A stretch of DNA of 49,403 nt. Source: an uncultured Verrucomicrobiota bacterium (GTDB lineage Bacteria; Verrucomicrobiota; Verrucomicrobiia; Opitutales; Opitutaceae). This document shows, piece by piece, positions 1 to 8,674 of this stretch. The notes under the pieces are model-generated. The model saw only the letters and a list, made by a program, of their open reading frames with translations. It searched no databases and was not told the DNA's origin. The DNA is taken from contig CAIRBK010000095.1 of assembly GCA_903876795.1 (NCBI GenBank), positions 1 to 49,403 on the forward strand. Reading direction: 5' to 3'. The first letter of the stretch is position 1. Every line of letters starts with the position of its first letter. Both the position numbers and the translations under genes were made by a program.

Positions 1-114
1 CCCAGTAGACTATTTTTCGGTGTTTTGAATTGAATTTTATCATTGGAATGTGGTCTCAAAGCAAATTTGACTGTAGTTTGGCTTTATTGTTTCGTATAGG
101 TTTTATCTCATTTT

Positions 115-217
115 GCCGAACGTTTAAGCTCAGCGATGAACGTGCTTGGCGCGGAGCGTGCTGCTCGGAGCAAGATCCGTGACAAGCATGTTCATTCGCT
201 GTAGCGCTTGGTTCGGC
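115..217 (-). other. integron attC recombination site
   Basis: The ends are perfectly complementary core sites: GCCGAAC (115-121) and GTTCGGC (211-217), each one mismatch from the RYYYAAC/GTTRRRY consensus. Inside them lies a second inverted repeat (131-148 against 183-201) that pairs almost fully except for one extra base. Unpaired spacers separate the inner arms from the outer core sites, and the loop is 34 nt. Read on the minus strand the extra base lies in the arm next to the cassette gene, as expected of the L'' arm. The site sits 34 nt past the stop of a minus-strand gene, the normal place for attC in a cassette. No integrase gene is in the window, so whether this is an array or a lone site cannot be seen. 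Confidence 0.75.
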
Positions 218-251
218 TCAGTACGGCTTGGGTTTCTGGTTCCGGCGATAT

Positions 252-488
252 TCATACGCTTTGGTTCGGCTCAATATTCATTTTGTATTTTTCGCCGATA
301 AGCATTCGAATAACAGCATACATGCGAGCAAGAACGCCGATAACAATAAGAATGACCCCGTATTTTATAGCCACGAATGGAATCCCCTGCGCTTTCGGCA
401 TATACCAATTAAAAAATGACGCCAAAATAACGCAATAGCCTAGTAGAATAACGGCAGAAAAAGGGGTCGGGGTGTTACATGGATACAT
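252..488 (-). CDS. small two-helix membrane protein, probable integron cassette gene
   Basis: Predicted 78-aa protein of unknown function. Two hydrophobic stretches stand out: about residues 9-29 (FSAVILLGYCVILASFF and following) and 37-58 (FVAIKYGVILIVIGVLARMY), ending in a short polar tail IEPNQSV. It is probably an inner-membrane protein. The ATG at 486-488 lies inside a short dispersed repeat (453-515). An in-frame start farther upstream would only add low-complexity residues, so this one was preferred. The base composition is clearly more AT-rich than the rest of the window, and the gene is followed directly by an attC site. Both fit a mobile cassette. The tail codons overlap a second copy of the attC half-site. 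No family recognised. Confidence 0.55.
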   Translation of the reverse strand: MYPCNTPTPFSAVILLGYCVILASFFNWYMPKAQGIPFVAIKYGVILIVIGVLARMYAVIRMLIGEKYKMNIEPNQSV

Positions 489-515
489 TCTGATGGCTCC
501 TCGCCAGCGCTGCAC
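453..515 (-). repeat. 63-bp dispersed repeat, copy 1
   Basis: Matches 833-895 over the same 63-bp length: identical over the rightmost 27 bp or so (ATTCTGATGGCTCCTCGCCA and following) and diverged in the middle. It includes the start codon chosen for the cassette gene. Its nature is unknown. Confidence 0.7.
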
Positions 516-603
516 AGAACCGCTCCCCATGCCTGGATCGCGTCCAAACCGGGCTCTGCCTAGCCCATCTCCCTCACAATTAGACTGTTTAAGTTTCAAT
601 TTA

Positions 604-621
604 AGAATGTACCTATGTAAC
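604..621 (+). repeat. 18-bp core of the dispersed repeat, inverted copy
   Basis: AGAATGTACCTATGTAAC matches the core of the 63-bp repeats (AGAATGTATCCATGTAAC on the minus strand of copy 1) at 16 of 18 positions, but lies in the opposite orientation. It may be a remnant or an opposite end of the same element. Confidence 0.5.
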
Positions 622-832
622 GGTCGATCACCCCTTAGGATTGATCGCGTAATTGCCCATGCGCAGGCGGTTATTGAGCCTGATGCCGATGGGTTGAAAA
701 GCCTGAACAGCCGGGATGTTCATTTTTCACGAACGGGCGGGGTCGGAGCGGCGGAGAATGGGCGCGGCCTGACGAGGCGGATTTTCTGCTGGCGATCCAC
801 TGACGCGAAGCGACTCCGTCGCTCCGCTACAG

Positions 833-895
833 GGCAGAAAACGGGGGCAGTTCGTTACATACATCCATTCTGATGGCTCCTCGCCAGCGCTGCAC
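833..895 (-). repeat. 63-bp dispersed repeat, copy 2
   Basis: Second copy of the repeat at 453-515, same orientation and length, 380 bp away. A short hairpin-rich segment (about 806-832, CGAAGCGACTCCGTCGCTCC) precedes it and resembles the hairpin repeats at 40839 and 43740. Confidence 0.7.
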
Positions 896-1119
896 TAGTG
901 CGTGGCAGTCGAAGGCGGAGCAGCGGGGTAGGATGGCGAGCAGATCGGCGGTGAATGACCAAGTACGGAGCGAAGCGGTGATGGCGAAGCCCGGAGCCGA
1001 AGGCGGAGCTTGAGCTCGCAGGGCGAACAATACCCCGTCGGGTATTTCGCCGGGAATGAAACACCGAAAGGTGCCGTCAGATTACCTCGATACGACCCTC
1101 TCGACTGCATTTCTCCAGC

Positions 1120-2664
1120 TCAGGCCAGCTTGATCAGCTCGGACGTCGCGGGGACGTCTTTGATGATCTGGGACGGCTCGGGGCCGACGCCGAGGTAGCG
1201 CAGGTTGGGCAGTTTGGCGGCGGGCGGCAGCGGTTCGCCGTGGCAGGCCACGTCGAGCAAGGATTTGACCATCGCGGCGACGTAGCGTTGCGCGTTCAAG
1301 GGAAGGTCGGCGAAGCGGCGCACCTGGGAAACATCCTCGGTCCAGCCCGGGTGGCGGGTGTAGACGGGCTTGAGCGTCTTGCGCACGGCGTCGTTGCGCG
1401 GGACGTGGTGGTGGCGTTTGCCGGAGGCGTCCTCGTAGCAGGTGCAGATGAGCAGGTCGGAGTTCCACGCGCCCCGGTGGGTGAGGGCGTCGAGCTTGTT
1501 GATCATCACGTCCTGGAAACCGCCGTAGCGCAGGGCGTCGCCTTTTTCCACGGCGTCATACCAGCCGACCATGCGCTGGCGGCCCGTCGAGGTTCCGAAT
1601 TCGAGCTTCTTCAACAGGTCGGAGAGCGGGTGCGCCTCGTCCATCTGGGTGATGAAGACGTGGGTGCCGACCTTGGTGTCGTAGGCCTTGGCCACGCCGA
1701 AGGTGTGGATGGGCTGCACGGGGATGCCGGCGCTCTCGAAGAACTCGGGCGTGAAGGTGTGCGAGGCGGTGACGTTGGGCGAGAAGCCGTGGCGCTTGTC
1801 GAGCCAGTAGGCCTGGCCGAACTCTCCGATGATGGTGTGGCCGGAGCGGATTTCCTTGAGGATCAACTCGCGGACTTCGCCGATGTTTTGGGCGAGACGG
1901 CGGCCGGCTTCCCAGTAGACGGCGGTGAGGGTGTCGAGGTTGAGCGTGAAGGGCTCGGCGCCGCGGAAGACGGTGAAATCGAATTCGTCCCTGGTGAACA
2001 CGCCGAGTTCGAGGGCCTCGGCGTTGGCGCGCAGTTCGGCCTGGGTGAGCTTGTCGAAGAAGCCGGCGAAGGTCTCGGGGGAGACGCGGCACACATGGCG
2101 GATGGTGGCGAGGGCGCGGTCGGCGCGCTGGGCGAGCTTGCGGGCGAAGTAGTTGGGGCCGCCGAGGAAGTCGGCGTAGGTGATCTGCCACTGGCCGACC
2201 TCGTCCAGGTAGGACGGGGTGATGCCCCGGCCGGTGGAGCCGCGCGGCTCTTCGAGAAGGACGTTGGCGCGGTAGTCTTCCCAGGCGAGGTCGAGCAGGC
2301 GGTGGGTGAGGTCGGAGACGAGCGTGCGCTCGTCGATGACCAGGCGGGCGAGGACGTTGTAGCCCTTCTTTTCGAGGGGCATGGCCTCCCACCAGGCCTT
2401 GCGGGGATCGGCCACGACGCCGGCGCCGATGGCCAGGTGGGCGAGCTCCTTTTCGACGACGCCGGAGGGCAGGAGGTTGAGCTTGATGCCGGCGGCGGTG
2501 TGGCCGGAGTTGGCCCCGCCGTTGACCTTCAGGACGGTGGAGACAGGGGTGGCGGTGTCGCGCAGCTCGTGGACGACCTCGGGGATCAGGCGGCCTTTGC
2601 CCTCGTCGCCGAGGGAGATGCCGACATCGGCGATAAGCTGGCTGGAGAAAGGAAGGAGCGACAT
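1120..2664 (-). CDS. purA: adenylosuccinate synthetase, divergent form
   Basis: Joins IMP and aspartate using GTP to give adenylosuccinate, the first committed step to AMP. The 514-aa protein keeps the family landmarks: GDEGKGR (19-25, GTP/catalytic Asp loop), NGGANSGHT (48-56), [10 protein letters not shown] (143-152), an EFGQ-containing segment near 281 where the family usually has [20 protein letters not shown] (355-370, matching GATTGRPRRxGWxD) and INKLDAL. It is about 80 residues longer than usual (near 430) and the first motif starts [10 protein letters not shown] rather than the usual TQWGDEGKGK. It could be this lineage's main PurA or a paralogue acting on a related nucleotide. Last gene of the tyrA-aroA-cmk-plsC-purA series; ATG at 2664 chosen because the motif-bearing N-terminus starts there. 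Confidence 0.85.
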   Translation of the reverse strand: MSLLPFSSQLIADVGISLGDEGKGRLIPEVVHELRDTATPVSTVLKVNGGANSGHTAAGIKLNLLPSGVVEKELAHLAIGAGVVADPRKAWWEAMPLEKKGYNVLARLVIDERTLVSDLTHRLLDLAWEDYRANVLLEEPRGSTGRGITPSYLDEVGQWQITYADFLGGPNYFARKLAQRADRALATIRHVCRVSPETFAGFFDKLTQAELRANAEALELGVFTRDEFDFTVFRGAEPFTLNLDTLTAVYWEAGRRLAQNIGEVRELILKEIRSGHTIIGEFGQAYWLDKRHGFSPNVTASHTFTPEFFESAGIPVQPIHTFGVAKAYDTKVGTHVFITQMDEAHPLSDLLKKLEFGTSTGRQRMVGWYDAVEKGDALRYGGFQDVMINKLDALTHRGAWNSDLLICTCYEDASGKRHHHVPRNDAVRKTLKPVYTRHPGWTEDVSQVRRFADLPLNAQRYVAAMVKSLLDVACHGEPLPPAAKLPNLRYLGVGPEPSQIIKDVPATSELIKLA

Positions 2665-2747
2665 GGGGAACGGTATAAAAAAGCGGATGGCGGCGGGTGG
2701 TTCAATGTCCAACTTGCCGTGCGGTGGCGGCGGCAAGGCGCGAGGGG

Positions 2748-3410
2748 TCAGACAATGACCGGGCGGGGTGCCTGCAAGGCGGCGATGGCGGCCATGATTT
2801 TTTCGGAGGCGAGCTGGTAACGCTCCTTGCCGGCCTTGGGATCGTCGTAGTCGGCCGGTTGGAGGGGCCGGCCGTAAACGATGGAAACGCGCGTGCCGAG
2901 GCGGAGTTTGCCGTCTTTGCCGAAGGCGATGTGGGAGTTGAAAATCCGCGCCGGCAGCACCGGCACGCGGGAGCGGCAGGCGATCATGCCGACGCCCGAC
3001 TTGGCGGGCTGGAGGGTGCCGTCGGGCGAACGGGTGCCCTCGGGGAAGAGGGTGAGGGCCTTGCCGGACTGGAGGGTGCGCAGGACGTTTTTGATCGCGC
3101 TCACATCGGAGCCGCCGTCGCGGTCCACGGGAATCGCGCCGACCCCGTCGAGCCACTTGCTGGCCAGGCCGGGTTTCCAGAGTGTCTTGCGGGCGAAGAA
3201 GGCCATCTGCCGCCAGATGTGGCATCCGACCAGGGGCGGATCGAGGTGGCTGGCGTGGTTGGAGGCGACCAGAAACGGGCCGGTTTGGGGCACGTTTTCG
3301 ATGCCGACGATTTCTCCGCGGAAGAGCGCGTCGTAGGCAACCGTGATGAGGTAGTGGGAGATGCCGTAGAGGAAGCCCATCTCGCCCTGGGAATGGCGGC
3401 GTTGCAGCAT
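2748..3410 (-). CDS. plsC: 1-acyl-sn-glycerol-3-phosphate acyltransferase
   Basis: Transfers an acyl chain to lysophosphatidate to make phosphatidate for membrane lipids, at the inner face of the membrane. The 220-aa protein shows the acyltransferase HX4D motif NHASHLD (51-57, His52/Asp57), FPEGTR (122-127) for the glycerol-phosphate site, and a hydrophobic N-terminal segment around residues 12-30. Length fits PlsC. An internal ATG at 3380 (MGFLYG) is an alternative start. It lies 18 bp after cmk and 83 bp before purA on the same strand, so co-transcription is likely. Confidence 0.9.
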   Translation of the reverse strand: MLQRRHSQGEMGFLYGISHYLITVAYDALFRGEIVGIENVPQTGPFLVASNHASHLDPPLVGCHIWRQMAFFARKTLWKPGLASKWLDGVGAIPVDRDGGSDVSAIKNVLRTLQSGKALTLFPEGTRSPDGTLQPAKSGVGMIACRSRVPVLPARIFNSHIAFGKDGKLRLGTRVSIVYGRPLQPADYDDPKAGKERYQLASEKIMAAIAALQAPRPVIV

Positions 3411-3428
3411 GAAGAACCGGAGGGCGGG

Positions 3429-4091
3429 TCAGCCGAGTTTTTCGGCGATGAGGGCGGAGAGTTTGTCCACGACCTGTTCGAGATTGAGGTAGGTGCTGTC
3501 GATGTCGATGGCGCCCGAGGCGAGGACGAGCGGGGAGGTCTTGCGGGTGGCGTCGAGGCGGTCGCGTTCGGCGACGGCGTCGGCGCGGCCCTCGAGTTCG
3601 CGGCGGCGGGCGCGGGCCTCGACGTCGGCGTGCAGGAAGAAGCGCAGATCGGCGTTGGGGAAGATGACCGAGCCGATGTCGCGGCCTTCCATGACCATGC
3701 CGCGGAAACCGTGGGCGCGGGCGACCTCGGCCTGGCCGCGCTGGTAGGCGAGGAGGGCGGCGCGCACCTCGGGGATGGCGGCGAAATGGGAGACGGCGGC
3801 GGTGACCCCGGGGCCGCGGATCTCGGGCTCCGGCACGACGCGCCCGCCAATCTCCATGCGGGCGGCGCGACCCTCGACCCGCGTGCCGAAGATCAGGTCG
3901 GGCAGGGCGGTTTTGACCGCGTCGAGCTGGTCGGTGCGCAGTCCGCGACGGAGCAACTCGGCGGTGATGGCGCGGTAATAGGAGCCGGTGTCAACGTGGA
4001 GGAAGTTGAACCGCTCGCCGAGGGCGCGGGAGGTGGAGGATTTGCCGGAGGCGGCTCCGCCGTCGATGGCGACGATGAGGAAGGAGGGCAT
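3429..4091 (-). CDS. cmk: cytidylate kinase
   Basis: Phosphorylates CMP and dCMP to the diphosphates. The 220-aa protein has a P-loop GGAASGKS at 11-18, the following [10 protein letters not shown] segment typical of the CMP-binding face, and the lid-type sequence [18 protein letters not shown] near 136. Length matches bacterial Cmk. Its ATG shares one base with the aroA stop (TGATG), so the two genes are translationally coupled; plsC follows after 18 bp. The aroA-cmk order is common in bacteria. Confidence 0.95.
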   Translation of the reverse strand: MPSFLIVAIDGGAASGKSSTSRALGERFNFLHVDTGSYYRAITAELLRRGLRTDQLDAVKTALPDLIFGTRVEGRAARMEIGGRVVPEPEIRGPGVTAAVSHFAAIPEVRAALLAYQRGQAEVARAHGFRGMVMEGRDIGSVIFPNADLRFFLHADVEARARRRELEGRADAVAERDRLDATRKTSPLVLASGAIDIDSTYLNLEQVVDKLSALIAEKLG

Positions 4092-5434
4092 CAGGAGGAG
4101 AGGGAGTGTTGGCGCAACGATTCGAGCAAGGCGAAGAAGTGCGGGAAGGTCTTGGCGCAGCAGGCGGGGTCTTTGATGGAGAGCCAGGGGCGGCCGTCGC
4201 CGTGGAGGTCGTGGCAGCCAAGGATGCCGAAGCTCATGGCGAAACGGTGGTCGCCGTAGGTCTCGATCTCGACGCCGGACTTCAGCGGACGCGGCGTGAC
4301 GGTCAGCCCGTCGCCGTCGGCGTGTTCATCGACCTCCTGGCCGAGCTTGCGGAGTTCGCGCACCATGCCGGCGACGCGGTCGGTCTCCTGTTTGCGCGAG
4401 TGGGCGATGCCGGTGATCGTGGTTGGGCCGGAGAGCAGCGGGGAGATCGCGGCGAGGGTGAGGAAGGTGTCGGAAAACTCGTTGAAGTTTTCGGTGACGC
4501 CGGTGCGCGGCGATGGCGGGGTGAACGACACGTCGAGCCCGCGCGGTGAAGCGGCGGCGGCGAGCCCCGCGCGTTTCATGACGTCTACAAATCGGGTGTC
4601 TCCCTGGAGTCCTTGCTGCAGGTTCAGGAGCGTGAGCGCGCCGCCGGTGACAAGCGGAAGCGCTGCGAAATAACTGGCGGCGGTGGCGTCGGGCTCGATG
4701 GCGTAGGCTCCCTCGAAGGAGTAAGGTCGGGTGCCGACCTGCCAGGACCGGGCCTCCGGGACGAAGGTGGCTTGGCCGCCGAATTGATCCATCATGCACT
4801 TGGTCATTTGCACGAACGGCTCGCGGACCTTGGTCGAGAGCCGTATGCGGATGGGCGCCTCGGCGAGCGGGGCGACCATGAGCAGCCCGGACAGCATCTG
4901 GCTGCTCTCGCTGGCGTCGATGGCGACTTCGCCGCCGCGCAGACCCTTGGCGTGGATTTCCAGAGGGAAAAAGCCCTCCACACCCGTGCAACGGATGTCG
5001 GCGCCGAGCGAACGCAGGGCGTCGATCAGGCCCTTCATGGGGCGCTTGCGCATCTGCGGGATGCCGTCGATGCGGTAGACGCCGCGCGGAGCGGCGGCGC
5101 AGAGCGCGGTGAGGAAGCGTGCGGCGGTGCCGGCGAGACCGACGTGGAGATCGACGGGTTCATTTTGGGTGAAGCCCTTGTCTTGATCGGAGACCTCGAT
5201 GGTGCCGGCCCCGGCGTCGGCTTTGACGGTGAAGCCGAGGGCCTTGAGCGCCTCGACCATCAGGTGGGTGTCTTCGCTGAACAGCGCGCCGGTGAGCACG
5301 ACTTTGTCCTTGCACAGAGCCGCAAGGAGGAGGGCGCGGTTGGTGAGGCTTTTGGAGCCGGGCAGCGTGACTTCGCCGCGCACGGGGCGGGTGAAGGGCT
5401 GGATCGGGAGGACGGCGGGAAGCGACGGGGACAT
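4091..5434 (-). CDS. aroA: 3-phosphoshikimate 1-carboxyvinyltransferase (EPSP synthase)
   Basis: Adds the enolpyruvyl group of PEP to shikimate-3-phosphate in aromatic amino acid synthesis. From the ATG at 5434 the protein has 447 residues. It carries GSKSLTNR (26-33, substrate-binding Lys/Ser), the LAGTAARFLTAL segment matching the family NAGTAMR motif, and near the C-terminus a GDHRFAMSF segment. A TTG farther upstream would add seven residues and was not chosen. tyrA lies 69 bp upstream on the same strand and cmk overlaps by one base, placing two steps of aromatic biosynthesis together. Confidence 0.95.
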   Translation of the reverse strand: MSPSLPAVLPIQPFTRPVRGEVTLPGSKSLTNRALLLAALCKDKVVLTGALFSEDTHLMVEALKALGFTVKADAGAGTIEVSDQDKGFTQNEPVDLHVGLAGTAARFLTALCAAAPRGVYRIDGIPQMRKRPMKGLIDALRSLGADIRCTGVEGFFPLEIHAKGLRGGEVAIDASESSQMLSGLLMVAPLAEAPIRIRLSTKVREPFVQMTKCMMDQFGGQATFVPEARSWQVGTRPYSFEGAYAIEPDATAASYFAALPLVTGGALTLLNLQQGLQGDTRFVDVMKRAGLAAAASPRGLDVSFTPPSPRTGVTENFNEFSDTFLTLAAISPLLSGPTTITGIAHSRKQETDRVAGMVRELRKLGQEVDEHADGDGLTVTPRPLKSGVEIETYGDHRFAMSFGILGCHDLHGDGRPWLSIKDPACCAKTFPHFFALLESLRQHSLSS

Positions 5435-5503
5435 GAAGGGAGGACGTTCGCGCAAACCGGCGGGACCGCCAAGGGGATTTTACGGGCAAACGCAGGGGCG
5501 GTT

Positions 5504-6352
5504 TTACGGGCGGAAACCGTCGCGCCAGGCCTTGCCGCGTTCGAGGCGGGCGCGGATCTCCGGCCAGTCGCGGTTGGCGAGCGCCGTTTTGAAGCCGTGC
5601 AATTCGTCCTCGAACGCCGAGAGCGCGCGGAGCACCTCGTCGCGGTTTTGCTGGAAAATCTCGATCCACATGGCGGCGTCGCTGCCGGCGATGCGGGTGG
5701 TGTCGCGCAAGCCGTTGCCCGAGAGGTTGCGCCAGCCCGGGTTTTTCCCCGAGAGGAACGTGCCGAGCGTCGTTGCGACCGCCTGCGGGAGATGGCTGAT
5801 GTGAGCGGTGATCTCGTCGTGCTGGTCGGGGGACACCGTGGTGACTTCCGCGCCCAGATCGTGCCAGAAACGGACGACGGCGGCGACGGCGGTCTCGTCG
5901 GAACCGGCGAGCGGGGTGACGAAGCAGACGCGTTTATCGAAAAGGGAGTCGGTGGCGTTTTCCCAGCCGGTTTTTTCGCTGCCGGCCATGGGGTGGGCTC
6001 CGACGAAGCGGGCGTGGGGTGCGAGGGCGGCGTGGCAGGCGCGGCAGAGCTCGCCCTTGACGCTGCCGACATCGGTCACGAGCGCGCCGGCGGGGAGGTG
6101 CGGGGAGATTTGGCGGGCGAGCTCGATGATCTTGTCCACCGGGGCGGCGAGCACGACCAGGGAGGCGTCGCTCACGGCGGCCTCGGGCGTGTCGGCCACG
6201 GCGGAAACCCAGGGTTGCTCGCGCAGATTGAGGCGCGCTTCGGGGCGGCGGGCCCATACCGTGATGCGACGGGCCAGGCCGCGCGAGTGGGCGGCGCGGG
6301 CGACGGAGCCGCCCAGCAGGCCGGGGGCGAGGATGACAAGGTGGTCCAGCAC
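5504..6352 (-). CDS. tyrA: prephenate dehydrogenase
   Basis: Oxidatively decarboxylates prephenate to 4-hydroxyphenylpyruvate for tyrosine. Started at GTG 6352 the protein has 282 residues and begins VLDHLVILAPGLLGGSV, a Rossmann NAD(P)-binding loop (GLLGGS, 11-16). Later come the conserved VTDVGSVKG, the substrate segment GAHPMAGSEKTGWENA and the SHLPQAVAT segment. Starts farther upstream only add a low-complexity leader running into the divergent promoter region. No ACT domain is visible. First gene of the minus-strand aromatic/nucleotide series; divergent from the gene at 6479. Confidence 0.9.
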   Translation of the reverse strand: MLDHLVILAPGLLGGSVARAAHSRGLARRITVWARRPEARLNLREQPWVSAVADTPEAAVSDASLVVLAAPVDKIIELARQISPHLPAGALVTDVGSVKGELCRACHAALAPHARFVGAHPMAGSEKTGWENATDSLFDKRVCFVTPLAGSDETAVAAVVRFWHDLGAEVTTVSPDQHDEITAHISHLPQAVATTLGTFLSGKNPGWRNLSGNGLRDTTRIAGSDAAMWIEIFQQNRDEVLRALSAFEDELHGFKTALANRDWPEIRARLERGKAWRDGFRP

Positions 6353-6478
6353 GCCCCCGTGAAAACGGCTTTCAGGGGCGGTGTCGAGTGTGCTCCCGCC
6401 TTTATCGCGGTCATGGCGGGGAACACGTTGCAATTTATTCGGCCGGGTCTTTGGTTTGCAGCCCTTCACCCCTTTTTC

Positions 6479-8188
6479 ATGTCGGCCTTGCGCTCCACAC
6501 ATCGTTTCTGGCGGATCATCCGCCTCTGGCTCCTAGGCGGAGCCGGTCTCGTCGCTCTCGGTCTGCTCTATTATTTTTTGGCCAACATCGGGCCCAAGCC
6601 GGTGGGGCAGGGATCGGTCTCGGTCAGCTCCCCCGATGATCCGGCTCTGGCGCGTCTTTCGGCCGAGATCGGCGAACTGGAGCGGCAATACCAGAAGGCC
6701 GCCGAAGCCAAGATGGTCACGGAGGAAGCCGCCGCCGCCCTCGCCGACGCCATCGTAAAGCAGAAGGAATTGTTGCGCGGCCACCCCAACGCCGGGCTCG
6801 ATCAATCGACCCGTCTGGTGCGGCTGGAGACGGAGTTGGACACCCTGCGGGCCCGCGACAAAATGGTGCTTGTGGAGCGTCTCCAGGCCGACGGCGAGGA
6901 GCTGCTCACCGCCGGCAAGATCGACGAGGCGGGTGAAAAGCTGCGCGAGGCGTTGAAAATCCAGAAGGAGATCAACCTCAGCTCGGCCGGTTCGCGTTTT
7001 AAGAATTACGTCCGGGAGACTTCGCTTACCCAGGCGGTGGCGGCGGTCGAGGCCGCGCCTTTGCGCCGCGAGATGGAAGCGTCCCTCGCGGCCGCCCGGC
7101 AGGCCGCCGCCGAGCAACGCTGGGCCGACGCATTGGTAGCTTACACGGCCGCCCGCGACGCCCAGGCGCGCATCAACCGCGAATACGGCCGCACCCGTTA
7201 CGCCGACCTGGCCGAGGCCGACCGGCTCACCGCCGAGATCGAGTCCTTGAACGCGGCCGGCGTCGCCGCAGAGATCGACAGCAAGGAAAAGACGGGCGAC
7301 GACGCCTTCGGCCGCGGACGCTTCGACGAGGCGGTCGAGCTGTTCGCCGGCGCGGGCACCTTGCAGTTGCAGGTCAACCAGAACTATCCCCGCAGCCGTT
7401 TCGTTTCCTCGCAGCGTATCGAAAAGCTGGAGATCAAGCGGCAGACCGCGGCCTCGTCGCCTCTGGCCGACACCCTGGCGGCCCACGACCGCGAAATCTC
7501 GGCCCATCTCGCCCGGCGCCAGGTCGTGGCCGCCGACCAGAAGTTGGTCCAGGCCGGACCCCTGGTGGAGAAGTTGTTCAAGGATTTCCCCAAGAGCACC
7601 CGCCTGGACGGGGCTCTGCGCATCAAGATCGCCTATCTGACGCTTCGCCGTCCCGACCTGCGGGTCCTGCAGGACGAAGTCTACGACCGGCTGCTCCCCC
7701 TCCCGGGAATGATGGAGCGACAATTGCTCAAGACCGAAGTGTCCCAGTTCTTTTATGTTCTCGTGATGAACACCAACCCGAGCCGCAATCCCGGCCGGAC
7801 CCTGCCGGTGGACTCGGTCAACTGGACGGATGCCCAGGAGTTCTGCACCCGCTTGTCCTGGATGCTCGGCGTAAAAGTGCGCCTGCCCACGCTCGACGAG
7901 TATCGCGTGGCCTTGGGCGGCGACGGCGGCGGAGAGTTCTGGAGTGTTCGCAACAGCGAGGGGCGCAGCCGCGAGGTCGGCAGTCTCAAGCCCAACCCCG
8001 CCGGGTTTTTCGATCTCACGGGCAACCTGGCCGAGTGGGTCGAGGTGGATCCCGCGGCGGACCGGGCGCCGGTCTTTGGCGGGAGCTATCAGGATTCCGC
8101 CGAGAGTCTTTCCAAACTGCCGACGGTTTTGTTCAACAAAAGCGACCGGGCCCGCAATATCGGTTTCCGCATCTTGGTCGAGTTCTGA
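6479..8188 (+). CDS. membrane-anchored coiled-coil/TPR-like protein with C-terminal FGE (SUMF1) fold
   Basis: Predicted 569-aa protein. A single transmembrane helix lies near residues 13-36 (WLLGGAGLVALGLLYYFLA), so most of it probably faces the periplasm. Residues about 50-390 are charged, alanine-rich and helical, with repeated units resembling TPR or coiled coil. Residues about 400-569 match the formylglycine-generating-enzyme fold: LPVDSVNWTDAQEFCTRLS, RLPTLDEYRVAL, GFFDLTGNLAEWVE, GGSY and a final NIGFRIL. The active-site cysteine pair of true FGE is absent, so this is probably a binding or structural module rather than a sulfatase activator. The open frame extends far upstream, but that part is antisense to aroA/tyrA; ATG 6479 begins the recognisable protein. 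Confidence 0.8.
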   Translation: MSALRSTHRFWRIIRLWLLGGAGLVALGLLYYFLANIGPKPVGQGSVSVSSPDDPALARLSAEIGELERQYQKAAEAKMVTEEAAAALADAIVKQKELLRGHPNAGLDQSTRLVRLETELDTLRARDKMVLVERLQADGEELLTAGKIDEAGEKLREALKIQKEINLSSAGSRFKNYVRETSLTQAVAAVEAAPLRREMEASLAAARQAAAEQRWADALVAYTAARDAQARINREYGRTRYADLAEADRLTAEIESLNAAGVAAEIDSKEKTGDDAFGRGRFDEAVELFAGAGTLQLQVNQNYPRSRFVSSQRIEKLEIKRQTAASSPLADTLAAHDREISAHLARRQVVAADQKLVQAGPLVEKLFKDFPKSTRLDGALRIKIAYLTLRRPDLRVLQDEVYDRLLPLPGMMERQLLKTEVSQFFYVLVMNTNPSRNPGRTLPVDSVNWTDAQEFCTRLSWMLGVKVRLPTLDEYRVALGGDGGGEFWSVRNSEGRSREVGSLKPNPAGFFDLTGNLAEWVEVDPAADRAPVFGGSYQDSAESLSKLPTVLFNKSDRARNIGFRILVEF

Positions 8189-8231
8189 GGAAGAAAGCAG
8201 CCCGGCCGCACCGGAGCGGGCGGGGCCCCGT

Positions 8232-8645
8232 TCAAAGCCCGCCGAGTTTGGCGATGCTTTTAAACTCGGCGGCGGTGAGCGGCATGACCGAGAGGCGGCT
8301 TTGTTTCAGAAGAGCCGTATCCTTGAGGGCGGGGGTGGCCTTGATTTGCTCCAGAGTCACCTGTCGCGTCAAAGTTTCCACGGGTTTGAGCTCCACGGCC
8401 ACCCAGCCCTCCTCGTCGGCCGTGGTGTCGGGAAAAAACGCGCGTGAAACCTCGGCCAGGCCCAAGACGGCCTTGGTGGTCACGCTGGCGTAGAAGAACA
8501 CGAGGTCGCCCGGAAGCATGGATTTGAGGTGGTTGCGGGCCTGGTAATTCCTGACCCCGGTCCAGTCGGTGCGCCCGTCGCGGAGGAGATCGCTCCACGC
8601 GTAAGCCTCGGGTTCGGATTTCACCAGCCAGTATTGGGTTGTCAT
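8232..8645 (-). CDS. EVE domain protein
   Basis: The 137-aa protein is essentially one EVE (PUA-like) domain: YWLVKSEPEAYAWSDL at the start, TDWTGVRNYQARNHL, then LPGDLVFFYAS and the AVLGLAEVSR strand. EVE domains bind modified bases in nucleic acids and are related to YTH readers; the substrate here cannot be told. The ATG at 8645 gives exactly the family start; the frame continues upstream only into the 172-bp repeat. Convergent with the FGE-fold gene, 43 bp apart. Confidence 0.9.
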   Translation of the reverse strand: MTTQYWLVKSEPEAYAWSDLLRDGRTDWTGVRNYQARNHLKSMLPGDLVFFYASVTTKAVLGLAEVSRAFFPDTTADEEGWVAVELKPVETLTRQVTLEQIKATPALKDTALLKQSRLSVMPLTAAEFKSIAKLGGL

Positions 8646-8674
8646 GCGAGCGGTCAAAATGTGCAGTTGAACTA

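Larger units (their letters stand above)
489..1119. other. intergenic accessory stretch without a convincing gene
   Basis: No open frame here has the composition or motifs of a real protein; the short frames overlap the dispersed repeats. It holds the three repeat copies listed separately, a GC-rich segment (about 900-1020) and two small hairpins just past purA: AATACCC-CGTC-GGGTATT (1029-1046) and CACC-GAAA-GGTG (1062-1073). The first could end purA transcription, but it lacks a T tract. Confidence 0.5.

Noticed and set aside
1240-2820. Long plus-strand open frame (526 codons) opposite purA
   Set aside because: Valine/glycine/alanine-rich, no motif, and exactly antisense to a protein with clear PurA motifs; a by-product of high GC.
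4613-6478. Extension of the FGE-fold protein's frame upstream through aroA and tyrA
   Set aside because: Antisense to two recognisable genes; the real protein starts at ATG 6479 just before its membrane helix.
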